From Labilibaculum manganireducens (GTDB lineage Bacteria; Bacteroidota; Bacteroidia; Bacteroidales; Marinifilaceae): a stretch of 64,000 nucleotides of DNA. Of the stretch, positions 54,470 to 64,000 are shown one piece after another; position 1 is the first letter of the stretch, and every line of letters begins with the position of its first letter. The stretch is taken from contig NZ_MVDE01000007.1 of NCBI RefSeq assembly GCF_002843385.1, positions 1 through 64,000 on the forward strand. Reading direction: 5' to 3'. The translations under genes and the position numbers were made by a program. Below the pieces are notes generated by a model, which was not told the DNA's origin, did no database searches, and saw only the letters and a list, made by a program, of their open reading frames with translations.

Positions 54470-56944
54470 TTAAATAAATCCACCACCACCTTGCGTTTCC
54501 TGACTATCTCTTTGCTTTCTTCTTTTGGCTTTGTTTTTACCGCTGCCAAACCGGTACGAAAAGCCAAGATATGCTGTCCTACTCTCCCAATGAAATTCAC
54601 CTTCCTGGTTGTAAGGTACTTTTGAATCAAACTTAAACTTCATTCCTTCAAAAATATCGTTTACTCTAAAGGTTAGTGTTCCTTTTCCTTTCAGCACCGT
54701 ATAACTTGCTCCTGTATTGATCATCCACATTGGATCCACTTTAAATTGTAAATCTTCACCACCTCCGCGGTACATTGCGAACAACTGAAATTTCAATTTT
54801 TTAGTAGCCGTAAAGCTATTGGATACCCGGGCATTAAAGGAACTATTGGTAATTTCAAGATTCTCACCATTCGAAACACCGGTTTCTTTCTGAACATACA
54901 AATCGGAACTTGCATTCATCGACCACCATTTAAAGAATTGATAATTTGCTGACAATTCTATTCCATAACGATCATTGCTATCAGTATTATAATAAGATAG
55001 CTCAACCTTTTCAACATCCAAAGGATCCTTATTTAAAACTCTGGAAATATTATCAGTAACACGTCTATAAAATGTTCCTAAAGTAACGGAACCTTTCGCC
55101 AATCCTTTTGTATAATTGAATTCGAATGAATTTGTAAACTGAGGATTTAAATTGGGATTACCAAAAGAACTAATTAGAGGCGTACTCCATTCTCTAATTG
55201 GGTTAACCTGCTGTATAGAAGGCCTGTCAACCCTTCGACTGTAACTTAACTGCAATTGGTTTTTTTCGCTGGGTGTAAAGGTGAAAAATACGGATGGATA
55301 AACTGTAAATTTACTATCTGTATACTTAGCACTTTCATCTCCTTTACTAAATTTTCCATCTACTTCGTACTGCTCTATTCTAGCACCCAGCTGCATAGAA
55401 AATTTATTCATTTTTTGATTTAAATTCACATATCCGGAATAAATGTTTCTATCGTATGTAAATGCTGAATTGGGTTTTAGAACAGTTTCATACCAGTCGC
55501 CATCGGGAATTCTATTTCCCAAATTATCATATACAAACTCGTGCTGATTACTTGCTTTTGAATTTTCCGTATCGTTAATCCTAAGCTCCAAACCCATTTC
55601 TAATTTTGTATTTTCTGATAATGGATTTGTATAATCTAAATTCAAAAGACTGTTGGTATAATCATTTTTTACATCATCAAAATAATTAGATGTCAAATCA
55701 GTCGAATTTAATAATTCAGTGTATGCAGCATCCTCAGGCGAATCACTCTCACTGTAGGTTGCTTCAAACTCTAAACTATGCCCCTTTTTCTCGAAATCGA
55801 TTTTATAATTTAAGTTATAAGTTCCTGCAGTATTGTCAGATTCCGATTTCATTAAATTGTGATTATCCAGGGCGCTTCCTCTAAATATTTTGGTATCTCC
55901 ATTCATTAAATTGTCAGAGAAATTCTGTGTCGTATAAAATGAAAGTGTATTTTTTTCATTTAAATAAATATCAGCTCCAACTTTTAATAACTGAGAGTTA
56001 TTGTCGCTGTTAAATTCAAATTTTTGAAGAATGTCATCAGCTAAAATAATTTCTCCATCTCCACTTTCTGAATGTCTTAAAACTTTACCATAATTATTTC
56101 TTTTTCCGCCATTTGCTCCAAAGTTTAAAAAGAAATTAACGGCTCCGGTTTTGTAATTTAAATCTATCGATCCATTAGCACGTGTGTTCACGCCACGTGT
56201 TACGCCCAAATTCACATTACCATTAAAGCCAATATTTGCGTTCTTATTCAATACAATATTTATAATCCCACTCATCCCTTCAGGGTTGTATTTTGCTGAT
56301 GGATTGGTAATCAACTCAATACTTTTAATTGATGTAGAAGGAATCTGCTGCAACAATTGAGCTGCACTAATATTAGTAGGCTTGCCATCCACCAATATTC
56401 TCACATTCTCGTTTCCTCTTAAGCTCACTGTTCCCGTTTGACTATCAACACTAACCGATTGCACATTGTTTAAAACCTCCGAAGCTGTGGCTCCGGCAGC
56501 GGTTAAATCTTTACCAACATTTATAACCTTTCTATCCACTTTCTGAGTTACGCTGGACAGCTCTGCTCTTACCGTTACTTCTCCAAGAAGTTCAGTATCC
56601 TCTTCAAGTTCAACAGTTCCCAATTTATACGCTGATACTTTAGATGAGAAATCCAACTTTCTAACATATGACTTGTAGCCCATGTATTGAATCTCAATTG
56701 TGTTTTTTCCTTCGGTAATTTTCTTAATAATGAACTCTCCTTTGTCATCTGTAATACCTCCGGTAATTATTTTATTATTGGCATCTCTTATCACCACATT
56801 TACATATGGTAATGGCAACTTGGTCTTAACATCTATAATAATACCAGTTAACGATCCATTCTTAATTTCCACTCCCATATCAGCTTGTGCGTAACTGGAA
56901 ATACTGCATATCATTAATATGATTATCAATATTCTTTCTCTCAT
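54470..56944 (-). CDS. Outer-membrane beta-barrel receptor with carboxypeptidase-regulatory domain (OMP_b-brl_3 type)
   Basis: 824 residues. Signal peptide (ILIIILMICSISSYAQA), carboxypeptidase-regulatory domain (about 30-115; GIIDVKTKLPLPYVNVVI), plug-like domain (about 125-235; ATASEVLNNVQSVSVDSQTGTVSLRGNENVRILVDGKP, STSIKSIELITNPSAKYNPEGMSGIINIVLNK) and a barrel ending in YLGFSYRFGSG with a basic, Gly-rich tail. NVRILVDGKP and PSAKYNPEGMSGIINI are typical of the PF14905 barrel family, which is TonB-related but not SusC. Ligand unknown; no partner genes nearby. Confidence 0.92.
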   Translation of the reverse strand: MRERILIIILMICSISSYAQADMGVEIKNGSLTGIIIDVKTKLPLPYVNVVIRDANNKIITGGITDDKGEFIIKKITEGKNTIEIQYMGYKSYVRKLDFSSKVSAYKLGTVELEEDTELLGEVTVRAELSSVTQKVDRKVINVGKDLTAAGATASEVLNNVQSVSVDSQTGTVSLRGNENVRILVDGKPTNISAAQLLQQIPSTSIKSIELITNPSAKYNPEGMSGIINIVLNKNANIGFNGNVNLGVTRGVNTRANGSIDLNYKTGAVNFFLNFGANGGKRNNYGKVLRHSESGDGEIILADDILQKFEFNSDNNSQLLKVGADIYLNEKNTLSFYTTQNFSDNLMNGDTKIFRGSALDNHNLMKSESDNTAGTYNLNYKIDFEKKGHSLEFEATYSESDSPEDAAYTELLNSTDLTSNYFDDVKNDYTNSLLNLDYTNPLSENTKLEMGLELRINDTENSKASNQHEFVYDNLGNRIPDGDWYETVLKPNSAFTYDRNIYSGYVNLNQKMNKFSMQLGARIEQYEVDGKFSKGDESAKYTDSKFTVYPSVFFTFTPSEKNQLQLSYSRRVDRPSIQQVNPIREWSTPLISSFGNPNLNPQFTNSFEFNYTKGLAKGSVTLGTFYRRVTDNISRVLNKDPLDVEKVELSYYNTDSNDRYGIELSANYQFFKWWSMNASSDLYVQKETGVSNGENLEITNSSFNARVSNSFTATKKLKFQLFAMYRGGGEDLQFKVDPMWMINTGASYTVLKGKGTLTFRVNDIFEGMKFKFDSKVPYNQEGEFHWESRTAYLGFSYRFGSGKNKAKRRKQRDSQETQGGGGFI

Positions 56945-57599
56945 AATTAGTTTATTTACTTGGTTTGTTCTGTGGTTAATTAGACTACAATAAAAACTGA
57001 ATGGTTACAAATAGATTTTTACAATTGTTCTGAACTACTACATTGGACTTAAGTTAAAGCCCCCGGCAAAATGACATAAAACTCTATTATAACACATATC
57101 TGGCTTGTCTTATCACATATGATGCCGAAAAAGGTAACAGACTTACATCCAACACAAAGAACCTAACTTAGCTTTAAAATAAAATGTGCGATAACGAACA
57201 CAAATTGTACGATTGCGACTTTAATTTTAAAAATAACAGGGAAGCACAAAGGCAAGGCACTGTAAATGCAATCTCTCAAAGGTCCCCAATTCAATCGGTA
57301 TTAGGGACTTTTGCAAACAATTTAATTCCAAGTAAAAACGATACTTTATTAACCTTTTTTTTCAAAAGACGTACATTAACTATTGTGTTAAGTTTGGCAG
57401 GATGTTGCTTTATTATAATTGTTGATGGGATTCTAGTTGATGTAGATCTTGAAATTATGATTCTGTCATGCATCTGCAGCAGTTAAGCTAGTTTGTATTT
57501 GCAGAGAAACGGATATATAAGGCATTAAAAATCATAAGTGTTTTTATTAAATACCGCTTATTGAATTGAAGATAGTTTTAAATTAATACACCGAATAGA
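56945..57599. other. Intergenic region before the kinase pair
   Basis: 655 AT-rich bases. An ORF of 100 codons at 57184-57486 (+) has a possible membrane segment but no ribosome site or family match, so I do not call it. A short CACATAT repeat at 57093 and 57114 is noted only. Confidence 0.4.
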
Positions 57600-60500
57600 A
57601 TGAAGAATGTTAACAACTTGAAAGCAAACTTGTTATTTATATTAACATTACTATTCACAATATTTGCTTCAATTTTTGTAAAGTTTCAAATTGATAAAAA
57701 GGATGAAGCTGAATTTAGGTTCGAATGTAAGGAAATCAGCAGTAGAATAGATTTGCGGTTGCATGCTCATGCACAACTGCTTCGCAGCGGGGCTGCATTT
57801 TTTAGTGTATCAGACACCGTACGGCGTGAGACTTGGAGTAATTTCATAAAACAGTCAAAAGTAGACCTGAATTTGCCAGGAATATTAGGAACAGGATTTT
57901 CCTTACTTGTACCTAAGAATCAGTTGGAAAATCATATTTTACAAATCAGAAATGAGGGATTTCCTGACTATAAGGTCTGGCCCGAAAATTCGGGTGATAC
58001 ATCTACTGCAATTATTTTTCTTGAACCTTTTTCAGAACGCAACTTACGTGCCTTTGGTTATGACATGACAACCGAGCCCGTGAGAAGGGAAGCAATGGAA
58101 CGTGCGCGTGATTTAGATATAGCTGCCCTTTCAGGAAAAATACTTTTAGTTCAGGAAACAAAAACAGACGTACAGGCAGGAAACTTAATGTATGTTCCCG
58201 TTTTCCGGAAAGGAGCCGTAACAAACACTGTTGAACAAAGACGTTCGGCTATCATAGGATGGGTTTACAGTCCTTACCGCATGACTGACCTGATGTTGGG
58301 TATCTTGAAAGACTGGGAATTAAACGATAATAAAAAATTGTTTAGCTTAAATATTTTCGATGGAAAGATTTGTTCTGCAAAATCACTTTTGTTTAATTCA
58401 CTTAAAGATGAAAAACAGGAAGACCTCAAGAATATACGTTTCTCTTTAAAAGTACCTATTGAGTTTAATGGACATCAATGGACATTGGTATTTGTTCAAA
58501 AAAAAGAAAATTTTATTGTTGAATACATTGCCTCATGGTTGGTATTTATTGGAGGTTTAATTATTAGTATTTTACTATTGTTGCTCTCCAAATCAATGCT
58601 TAGCACAAAGCTTAAGGCACAACAAATCGCAGAAGAATTAACCTCTGAACTAAAAGAAAGTGAGCATTTACTGAAAGAATCACAAGAAATTGCACGCCTG
58701 GGAACCTATTCGCTGGATTTAAAAACGGGTATGTGGAAGAGTTCCGAAATACTCGATGCTATATTTGGGATCGATGAAAATTATACACACACAATTGAGG
58801 GATGGAGTGCTATGATTCATCCAGAACACAGCAATGAATTGAAAGAATATTTAAATAATGTGATAAGGGAAGAAAAATTTTTCGATAAAGAATACAAAAT
58901 TGTCAGAAATAACGATAAGGAGGAGAGGTGGATACACGGCTTGGGTAAATTAGAATTTGACAGGAAGCATAATCCTGTAAGATTAATAGGAACGATAAGC
59001 GATATAACAGACAAAAAACTGGCGGAGAGAGAAATCCATAATATAACCAGCCGTTTGCAACTTGCTGCAAGTGCAGCTAATATCGGAATTTGGGATTTCG
59101 ATATAGTTAATGATAAACTTGTTTGGGATGGTACAATGTACAGGCTTTATGGTATTTCTGCAGAGATGTTTACTGGTGCATATGAGGCCTGGAATACAAC
59201 CCTTCATCCAGATGATCTAATCCGTGGACATGAAGAAATTCAAATGGCATTAAAAGGTGAAAAAGAGTTTGATACTGAATTTCGGGTGGTTTGGCCGGAT
59301 AAATCTATTCGCTACTTAAAGGCTTCGGGTATTGTTAGTTATGATGCATTAGGAAATCCTGTACGTATGCTGGGTATTAACATGGATATTACCGATCGAA
59401 AAAGGTCGGAAGAAGAAATAATAAAGCACCGTGAAAATATGGAAGAAATGGTTTCTGAAAGAACACAAAAGTTGACCATCTCGGAAAAAAAATTAAAAAA
59501 GAGTCTGAAAGACATTTCTGATTATAAATTTGCTCTTGAAGAATCAAGCATTGTAGTTATAACCGATAACAAAGGAATCATTAATTTTGTAAATGATAAT
59601 TTTTGTAAAATATCAAAATTTAGCAGAGAAGAGCTTCTTGGGCAAACCCACCAAATTATAAATTCAGGTCATCATTCGACAGATTTTTTTATTGATTTGT
59701 GGAGTACTATTTCAAAGGGGAAAGTCTGGCGGGGAGAAATTAAGAATAAAGCTAAGGATAAAAGCTTTTATTGGGTCGATTCTACTATAGTTCCTTTTCT
59801 CGATGAAAATGGAAAGCCTTATCAATATGTTGCAATTAGATTTGATATCACCCCTAAAAAAATTGTTGAAGCTGATCTTATTAATGCAAAGGAGGAGGCT
59901 GATTCTGCAAACAGTGCAAAAAGTGAATTTCTTGCCAATATGAGCCATGAAATCCGTACTCCCATGAATGCTATTATTGGGTTTTCTGATTTGTTGTCCA
60001 AATCGGTAAAAGAAGAAAAGCAACGTTCACAGATAGAGTCTATTCGGAGCAGTGGGAAAAACTTATTGAAAATTATTAACGATATTTTGGATCTGTCAAA
60101 GGTTGAAGCAGGTAAGATTGAAATAATTCCTGTACCAGTGGATCTTCAGAATTTGGTGCGTGAGATAGAAAATATGTTTCTTCAAAAAGTGGATGAAAAA
60201 GGAATCCTGTTTTCAGTCGAATATGCAAGTGTAATGCATAAAATGATTCTACTTGATGAAGTTCGTATACTTCAGATCCTGTTCAATCTTATTGGAAATG
60301 CAATTAAATTTACGGATAAAGGCCATGTTATTTTAAGCTTGGATATACAAACAAACCATAAGGAAAATAAGAATTTTGACATTATATTTCAGATCGAAGA
60401 TACTGGTATTGGCATCCCGATTGATCAACAGAAATTAATTTTTGAGCCTTTCAGTCAGCAGAAAGGACAAAGTGCAAAATATGGTGGAACTGGTTTAGGC

Positions 60501-61364
60501 TTACCCATCACTAAAAAATTGATTGAAAAAATGGGGGGTACTATTCATCTTGAAAGTGAAGCAGGTAAAGGGAGTAACATAAGGGTTATTATTCCAAACA
60601 TACCTATTTCTGAGATTGAGATCGAACCCGAGGAGAGCTTGATTGACTTATCAATAATAAAATTCAATAAAGCAAAAATTCTTCTTGTTGACGACAATGA
60701 ATTAAATCGTGAACTGATTAAGGATATGTTAGAACATTCACAGCTTGATGTCTTTGAAGCAGAAAATGGCGAAGAAGCTGTGCAGTCAGCAACAAAAAAT
60801 CTGCCCGATTTAATTCTGATGGATTTGCGTATGCCAGTACTGGATGGTTATAAGGCCACAGAAATACTGAAGCAAACAAAAAGTACCAAATCCATTCCGG
60901 TTATTGCAATCTCAGCTTCTGCAAAAAGTATAATAACTGGAAATAGAAATGTAGAGATATTTAATGAGTTTTTAATGAAACCATTGGATGCTTCTGACTT
61001 GTTTGATAAAATGAAGAAGTATCTCACATATCAGGTTAAAGACGAAGCAGCTACAGCTGATTCCAAACAAATTGACATTGCACTGACTGAGGAACAATTA
61101 AATCAGCTGCCTGAACTCATACCAGTTCTTGAAAATAAGTTTGTTCCTTTTTGTCAGAATGCTATCCAATCGCAAATGATTGACCAAATTGAAGAATTCG
61201 GTAAAGAATTAATTAAACTAGCTGAAGAAAATAAGATTGAATATCTTAAAGATTATGCAAGCGAAGTTTGCAGTTTGGCAGATAATTTCGAGATCGACAG
61301 ATTGTTGAAAACTCTGGTAAAATTCCCGAAAGTAATAGAACAACTTAAAATGAACAAAATATAA
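57600..61364 (+). CDS. Hybrid sensor histidine kinase (CHASE-PAS-PAS-PAS-HisKA-HATPase-REC)
   Basis: 1254 residues. Two membrane helices (about 9-25 and 310-333) bracket a periplasmic CHASE domain (LRSGAAFFSVSDTVRRETWSNF, GYDMTTEPVRREAMERARD). Three PAS domains follow (about 360-475, 485-600, 640-765), then HisKA with His783 in NMSHEIRTPMNAIIGFSDL, HATPase_c (NLIGNAIKFT, EDTGIGIP, KYGGTGLGLPI), and a receiver with Asp1075 in LILMDLRMPVLDGY. A helical C-terminal region of about 110 residues has no conserved HPt histidine. The next gene starts 11 bases later and should be its partner. Confidence 0.95.
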   Translation: MKNVNNLKANLLFILTLLFTIFASIFVKFQIDKKDEAEFRFECKEISSRIDLRLHAHAQLLRSGAAFFSVSDTVRRETWSNFIKQSKVDLNLPGILGTGFSLLVPKNQLENHILQIRNEGFPDYKVWPENSGDTSTAIIFLEPFSERNLRAFGYDMTTEPVRREAMERARDLDIAALSGKILLVQETKTDVQAGNLMYVPVFRKGAVTNTVEQRRSAIIGWVYSPYRMTDLMLGILKDWELNDNKKLFSLNIFDGKICSAKSLLFNSLKDEKQEDLKNIRFSLKVPIEFNGHQWTLVFVQKKENFIVEYIASWLVFIGGLIISILLLLLSKSMLSTKLKAQQIAEELTSELKESEHLLKESQEIARLGTYSLDLKTGMWKSSEILDAIFGIDENYTHTIEGWSAMIHPEHSNELKEYLNNVIREEKFFDKEYKIVRNNDKEERWIHGLGKLEFDRKHNPVRLIGTISDITDKKLAEREIHNITSRLQLAASAANIGIWDFDIVNDKLVWDGTMYRLYGISAEMFTGAYEAWNTTLHPDDLIRGHEEIQMALKGEKEFDTEFRVVWPDKSIRYLKASGIVSYDALGNPVRMLGINMDITDRKRSEEEIIKHRENMEEMVSERTQKLTISEKKLKKSLKDISDYKFALEESSIVVITDNKGIINFVNDNFCKISKFSREELLGQTHQIINSGHHSTDFFIDLWSTISKGKVWRGEIKNKAKDKSFYWVDSTIVPFLDENGKPYQYVAIRFDITPKKIVEADLINAKEEADSANSAKSEFLANMSHEIRTPMNAIIGFSDLLSKSVKEEKQRSQIESIRSSGKNLLKIINDILDLSKVEAGKIEIIPVPVDLQNLVREIENMFLQKVDEKGILFSVEYASVMHKMILLDEVRILQILFNLIGNAIKFTDKGHVILSLDIQTNHKENKNFDIIFQIEDTGIGIPIDQQKLIFEPFSQQKGQSAKYGGTGLGLPITKKLIEKMGGTIHLESEAGKGSNIRVIIPNIPISEIEIEPEESLIDLSIIKFNKAKILLVDDNELNRELIKDMLEHSQLDVFEAENGEEAVQSATKNLPDLILMDLRMPVLDGYKATEILKQTKSTKSIPVIAISASAKSIITGNRNVEIFNEFLMKPLDASDLFDKMKKYLTYQVKDEAATADSKQIDIALTEEQLNQLPELIPVLENKFVPFCQNAIQSQMIDQIEEFGKELIKLAEENKIEYLKDYASEVCSLADNFEIDRLLKTLVKFPKVIEQLKMNKI

Positions 61365-61375
61365 CCTAAAAGCAT

Positions 61376-62554
61376 ATGGAAACAATTAGCAATAATAAAA
61401 TTAAGATACTCGCAGTTGACGATAATCCTAAAAATATTCAGGTAATTGGCAGCATCCTGCGCGATGAGGGATATTCTGTTGGATTTGCTTATGACGGTCA
61501 GCAAGCCTTACATCTTTTAAATAAAATACAAGATTTTAATCTGGTCCTTTTAGATGTAAATATGCCCGTAATGAATGGTTTCGAGACCTGTAAAGCCATG
61601 CGTGAAAACGAAAACATGAAGGAAATTCCAGTCGTATTCCTGACTGCACTTAACGAATCTGAAAATGTGGTTAATGGCTTTGAAGTTGGAGGGCAGGATT
61701 ATATTATCAAACCTTTTAATTCAAAAGAAGTATTGGTGAGAGTGAAAACTCATATCGATCTGAAAAGGAGTAAAGACCAACTTAAAAAAATAAACCAATG
61801 GCTTGAAGAAAAAGTAACAGAGCGCACCAAAGAGCTCCAGAAAGCAAATAGTGAACTTGAAGAAGTCAATCAGGAATTAGAGGTGTTGGATAAAGCAAAA
61901 TCAGATTTTCTGTCCATAATTAGCCATCAAATTAACACACCTTTAAATGGCATAATTGGTTTCATTGGCATATTGAAAAATGAATTAGTCGATTCTAATG
62001 TTACAGAAATGTTACATTATCTTGAAATTTCTGCCAATCGGCTTCATCGCTTTGCTAAAATAAGTTTGAAAATTACCGAGTTACGCACTAAAAAACAGAC
62101 CCTTCAAAAAAGTGAAATTAGATTAAGCGATTTAATTGAATCAACCAAGCTTAATCTTTCGGAACAAATTAAAGCAAAAAAGGCGAATGTAGTTTTTGAT
62201 GGCAAGATTGATAATACGCACATAAATGGTGCTCAAGAACTAGTTGAATTTTGCTTTGAAAGCATTCTTGACAATGCGATCAAATATTCACCCAATGGTG
62301 GGCTTGTTCGTGTGAACATAGATTCTGATATAAAAAAAACAACCTGTTCTTTTATTGATCAAGGTGAAGGCTTTACCCCACAGACACTAAAAAACAGATT
62401 TAAATTATTTGCTACTAACTCCCAGTATCATGATGATCAAAATGGTCTTGATTTGGCTACAGTGAAACTTATTATGGATGCCCATAACGGAGAAATTATA
62501 GCAACAAATAATGATGAGATCGGAGCTACTGTAGTATTAACTTTTCCAAACTAA
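61376..62554 (+). CDS. Receiver-kinase hybrid (REC-coiled coil-HisKA-HATPase)
   Basis: 392 residues, soluble. A receiver (about 8-125) has Asp60 in LVLLDVNMPVMNGF; a coiled coil (about 135-175) leads to a HisKA-like helix pair with His184 in IISHQINTPLNGIIGF and a HATPase_c domain (ESILDNAIKYSPNG, DQGEGFTPQTLKNRF). The usual H-box SHE.RTP is SHQINTP here, and the second glycine box is degenerate (HDDQNGLDLATVKLI), so catalysis may be weaker. It is co-transcribed with the CHASE kinase and probably receives its phosphate. Confidence 0.93.
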   Translation: METISNNKIKILAVDDNPKNIQVIGSILRDEGYSVGFAYDGQQALHLLNKIQDFNLVLLDVNMPVMNGFETCKAMRENENMKEIPVVFLTALNESENVVNGFEVGGQDYIIKPFNSKEVLVRVKTHIDLKRSKDQLKKINQWLEEKVTERTKELQKANSELEEVNQELEVLDKAKSDFLSIISHQINTPLNGIIGFIGILKNELVDSNVTEMLHYLEISANRLHRFAKISLKITELRTKKQTLQKSEIRLSDLIESTKLNLSEQIKAKKANVVFDGKIDNTHINGAQELVEFCFESILDNAIKYSPNGGLVRVNIDSDIKKTTCSFIDQGEGFTPQTLKNRFKLFATNSQYHDDQNGLDLATVKLIMDAHNGEIIATNNDEIGATVVLTFPN

Positions 62555-62634
62555 AATTAGATTGTAAATATTGAACTCAATATATGATATTAAAAATAGG
62601 AAGTATACAAAGGATCATTTTCTGAGCCCGCAAC

Positions 62635-62663
62635 AAAAAAGCCGATACTTTCGTATCGGCTTT
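62635..62663 (-). terminator. Terminator after the tRNA-Arg pair
   Basis: GCCGATAC (62641-62648) and GTATCGGC (62653-62660) with flanking A/T pairs form the stem; the minus strand ends in a U6 run. It lies 2 bases past the end of the first tRNA. Confidence 0.9.
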
Positions 62664-62664
62664 G

Positions 62665-62739
62665 TGATCCAGCCAGGGCTCGAACCTGGGACCTATAGCT
62701 TAGAAGGCTATTGCTCTAATCCAACTGAGCTACTGGACC
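62665..62739 (-). tRNA. tRNA-Arg (anticodon TCT), copy 1
   Basis: The minus strand folds into a full cloverleaf: acceptor GGTCCAG/CTGGATC, D arm AGCTCAGTTGGATTAGAGC-like, anticodon stem ATAGC/GCTAT with loop CTTCTAA (anticodon TCT), and T arm CCAGG-TTCGAGC-CCTGG. CCA is not encoded. Confidence 0.95.
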
Positions 62740-62777
62740 GTCCTTGTTTTTTTTCTATTTTTGCCTTTAAAAATGAG

Positions 62778-62852
62778 TGATCCAGCCAGGGCTCGAACCT
62801 GGGACCTATAGCTTAGAAGGCTATTGCTCTAATCCAACTGAGCTACTGGACC
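62778..62852 (-). tRNA. tRNA-Arg (anticodon TCT), copy 2
   Basis: Identical 75-base sequence to the first copy, 38 bases upstream of it on the same strand. The two share a transcript and the terminator at 62635. Confidence 0.95.
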
Positions 62853-62953
62853 ATTCCTTTAAAAGGCGATGCAAATATAGGTATTTATTACATTCCCAAA
62901 CAAGTATTTTCGCGTTTTTTTTCAGTAAAAATCAACTACAGACCAGTAAGAGC

Positions 62954-64000
62954 TTATATCACAGTTCTTATCCAGTTTACAAGGCCTTTGCATTTTATTA
63001 TCTGCTGTAATTTATCGGGTAAAACAGGTATTTCGAATCGTTTTTCACCAACCTGAACGACTCCTTCCTGAAAATCAAGCACAAGCACATCATTTCTATG
63101 GTATGATTCAACAATTTCGCGGTTCACAATGAGTAATAAACCCTGATTAATTGCCGACCTGTAAAAGATCCGGTTTACCGATTTTACGATCACCGCACGT
63201 ACTCCTGCATGAGCCAATCCAACTGCAGGATGTTCTCTTGAACTGCCGCAACCAAAATTTTCCCCGGCAATCAAAATATCACCTTCCTCTACTCCATCAG
63301 CAAAAGAATCATCAAATCCTTTGAACAAATGTGGACGAATTCCATCCGGATCGGAACTCAAAACCTCGTAAGTTAAGTTTCCTGCAAACATTTGGTCGGT
63401 ATTTAAATGATCAACATCGGAGTAATCCCAAACACCATTCGATTTTCGTTGGTCTGATTCCTGAATCAGAATTGTGGCACTTTGTTCTTTCTGAAATGGA
63501 AATTTTATCTGATGGGAAGCATCTGTTCTTGGATCTGTTATTTCACCAGTGAGAGCCGAACAGGCTACCGCAGCAGGAGAAGCAAGATAAATCTGAGCAT
63601 TTTTATTGCCCATTCTACCTAAAAAATTTCGGTTCGCGGTGGAAATCACCGTAAATCCATCAGCAGGAATTCCTTGTCCGGTTCCCAAACACGGACCGCA
63701 GGAAGAACCCAAGATAGTGGCACCGGCTTTCATCAATCTGGTGATAATTCCCTCTTTAATCGCATCCAAATATATTTCTTTGGAAGCTGGAGCCACCAAC
63801 AACTGAAAACCACTGACAATCTGTTTACCATCCAGTATTTTGGAGGCAATCCGCAAATCTTCCAATCTCCCGTTCGTACAGGTTCCTATTAATCCCTGAT
63901 TTAACTTTACTCCTTTAACTTCTGATATGCTTTTTACATTGTCGACATGATGCGGCGCAGCAACCAGTGGAACTAAATCGCTTAAATTAATTTCGTATTC
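62954..64000 (-). CDS. Fused aconitase-family dehydratase (LeuC-LeuD type), N-terminus outside window
   Basis: At least 348 residues, open to the right edge. An aconitase-type core with cluster cysteines in LIGTCTNGR and GSSCGPCLG is joined in one chain to the swivel domain (FGCGSSREHPAVGLAHAGVRAVIVKSVNRIFYRSAINQGL). In most bacteria these are separate LeuC and LeuD subunits; one-chain forms are homoaconitase/isopropylmalate dehydratase-like or aconitase-like. The likely reaction is isomerisation of 2- to 3-isopropylmalate or a similar hydroxyacid; which one cannot be decided from this part. Confidence 0.85.
   Translation of the reverse strand, partial: EYEINLSDLVPLVAAPHHVDNVKSISEVKGVKLNQGLIGTCTNGRLEDLRIASKILDGKQIVSGFQLLVAPASKEIYLDAIKEGIITRLMKAGATILGSSCGPCLGTGQGIPADGFTVISTANRNFLGRMGNKNAQIYLASPAAVACSALTGEITDPRTDASHQIKFPFQKEQSATILIQESDQRKSNGVWDYSDVDHLNTDQMFAGNLTYEVLSSDPDGIRPHLFKGFDDSFADGVEEGDILIAGENFGCGSSREHPAVGLAHAGVRAVIVKSVNRIFYRSAINQGLLLIVNREIVESYHRNDVLVLDFQEGVVQVGEKRFEIPVLPDKLQQIIKCKGLVNWIRTVI

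Noticed and set aside
57093-57120. CACATAT repeated at a 21-base distance
   Set aside because: Only two copies of a 7-base AT-rich word; no further units on the grid, so chance is the simpler reading.
57184-57486. A 100-codon ORF with a hydrophobic segment
   Set aside because: No Shine-Dalgarno-like or promoter signal, no family resemblance, and an overlapping minus-strand ORF of similar quality.
62571-63010. Plus-strand ORFs containing PGLEPGTYSLEGYCSNPTELLD
   Set aside because: These are false translations of the complement of the two tRNA-Arg genes.

Overview
This 64 kb window comes from a member of the phylum Bacteroidota. The evidence is a SusC/SusD pair, SusD-type lipoproteins with acidic residues after the lipid cysteine, a secreted repeat protein of the type IX secretion/gliding class, several TAnnTTTG-type promoter elements, an AT-rich base composition, and many TonB-linked receptors with carboxypeptidase-regulatory N-domains. 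A marine or anaerobic Marinilabiliales-like organism is my inference; no rRNA is present to settle it.

Layout. (1) 1-3421 (-): N-terminal and middle part of a very large secreted adhesin with mosaic 70-residue repeats; its C-terminus lies outside the window. (2) 4035-16825 (+): a polysaccharide utilisation locus: SusC, SusD, a surface lipoprotein with two LamG-like domains, GH43, GH144-type glucanase, alpha/beta-hydrolase esterase and GH3 glucosidase, closed by a strong terminator. An XRE regulator, a 21-bp-period repeat array and a beta-propeller/Y_Y_Y/LuxR membrane regulator follow on the other side. (3) 20710-26906 (-): rluF, then a siderophore receptor/PepSY protein/diflavin reductase operon. 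(4) 27539-31557 (-): carbonic anhydrase, mercaptopyruvate sulfurtransferase, glutaminase, hybrid kinase. (5) 31670-40000 (-): penicillin-binding protein 1C and a thioester alpha-2-macroglobulin, with a broken REP-associated transposase and three REP palindromes between them. (6) 40182-45995: RhlE-type helicase (-), then an ECF sigma factor/membrane anti-sigma candidate/unknown secreted protein/S41 peptidase cluster (+), then a small Myb-like protein (-). (7) 46132-49184 (-): a TetR-controlled redox cluster with two matching operators. (8) 49406-51980 (-): DUF1287 protein, Ca/Na antiporter, aquaporin Z. (9) 52322-53407: a helical unknown protein broken by a frameshift at an A8 run, followed by a second 21-bp-period array. 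(10) 53550-56944 (-): flavodoxin-ferredoxin fusion protein and an outer-membrane beta-barrel receptor. (11) 57600-62554 (+): two sensor kinases in tandem. (12) 62665-62852 (-): two tRNA-Arg(TCT) genes, then the C-terminal part of a fused LeuC-LeuD type dehydratase running off the right edge.

How parts work together. In the PUL, surface lipoproteins should capture glycan, SusC/D import it, and GH144, GH43, GH3 and the esterase finish it; a beta-glucan is the likely class of substrate because of GH144 and GH3. The siderophore operon couples import to reductive iron release. The most unusual feature of the window is a pair of intergenic arrays with an exact 21-bp period (two helical turns), 36 kb apart, one beside a regulator gene and one beside a broken gene of unknown function.
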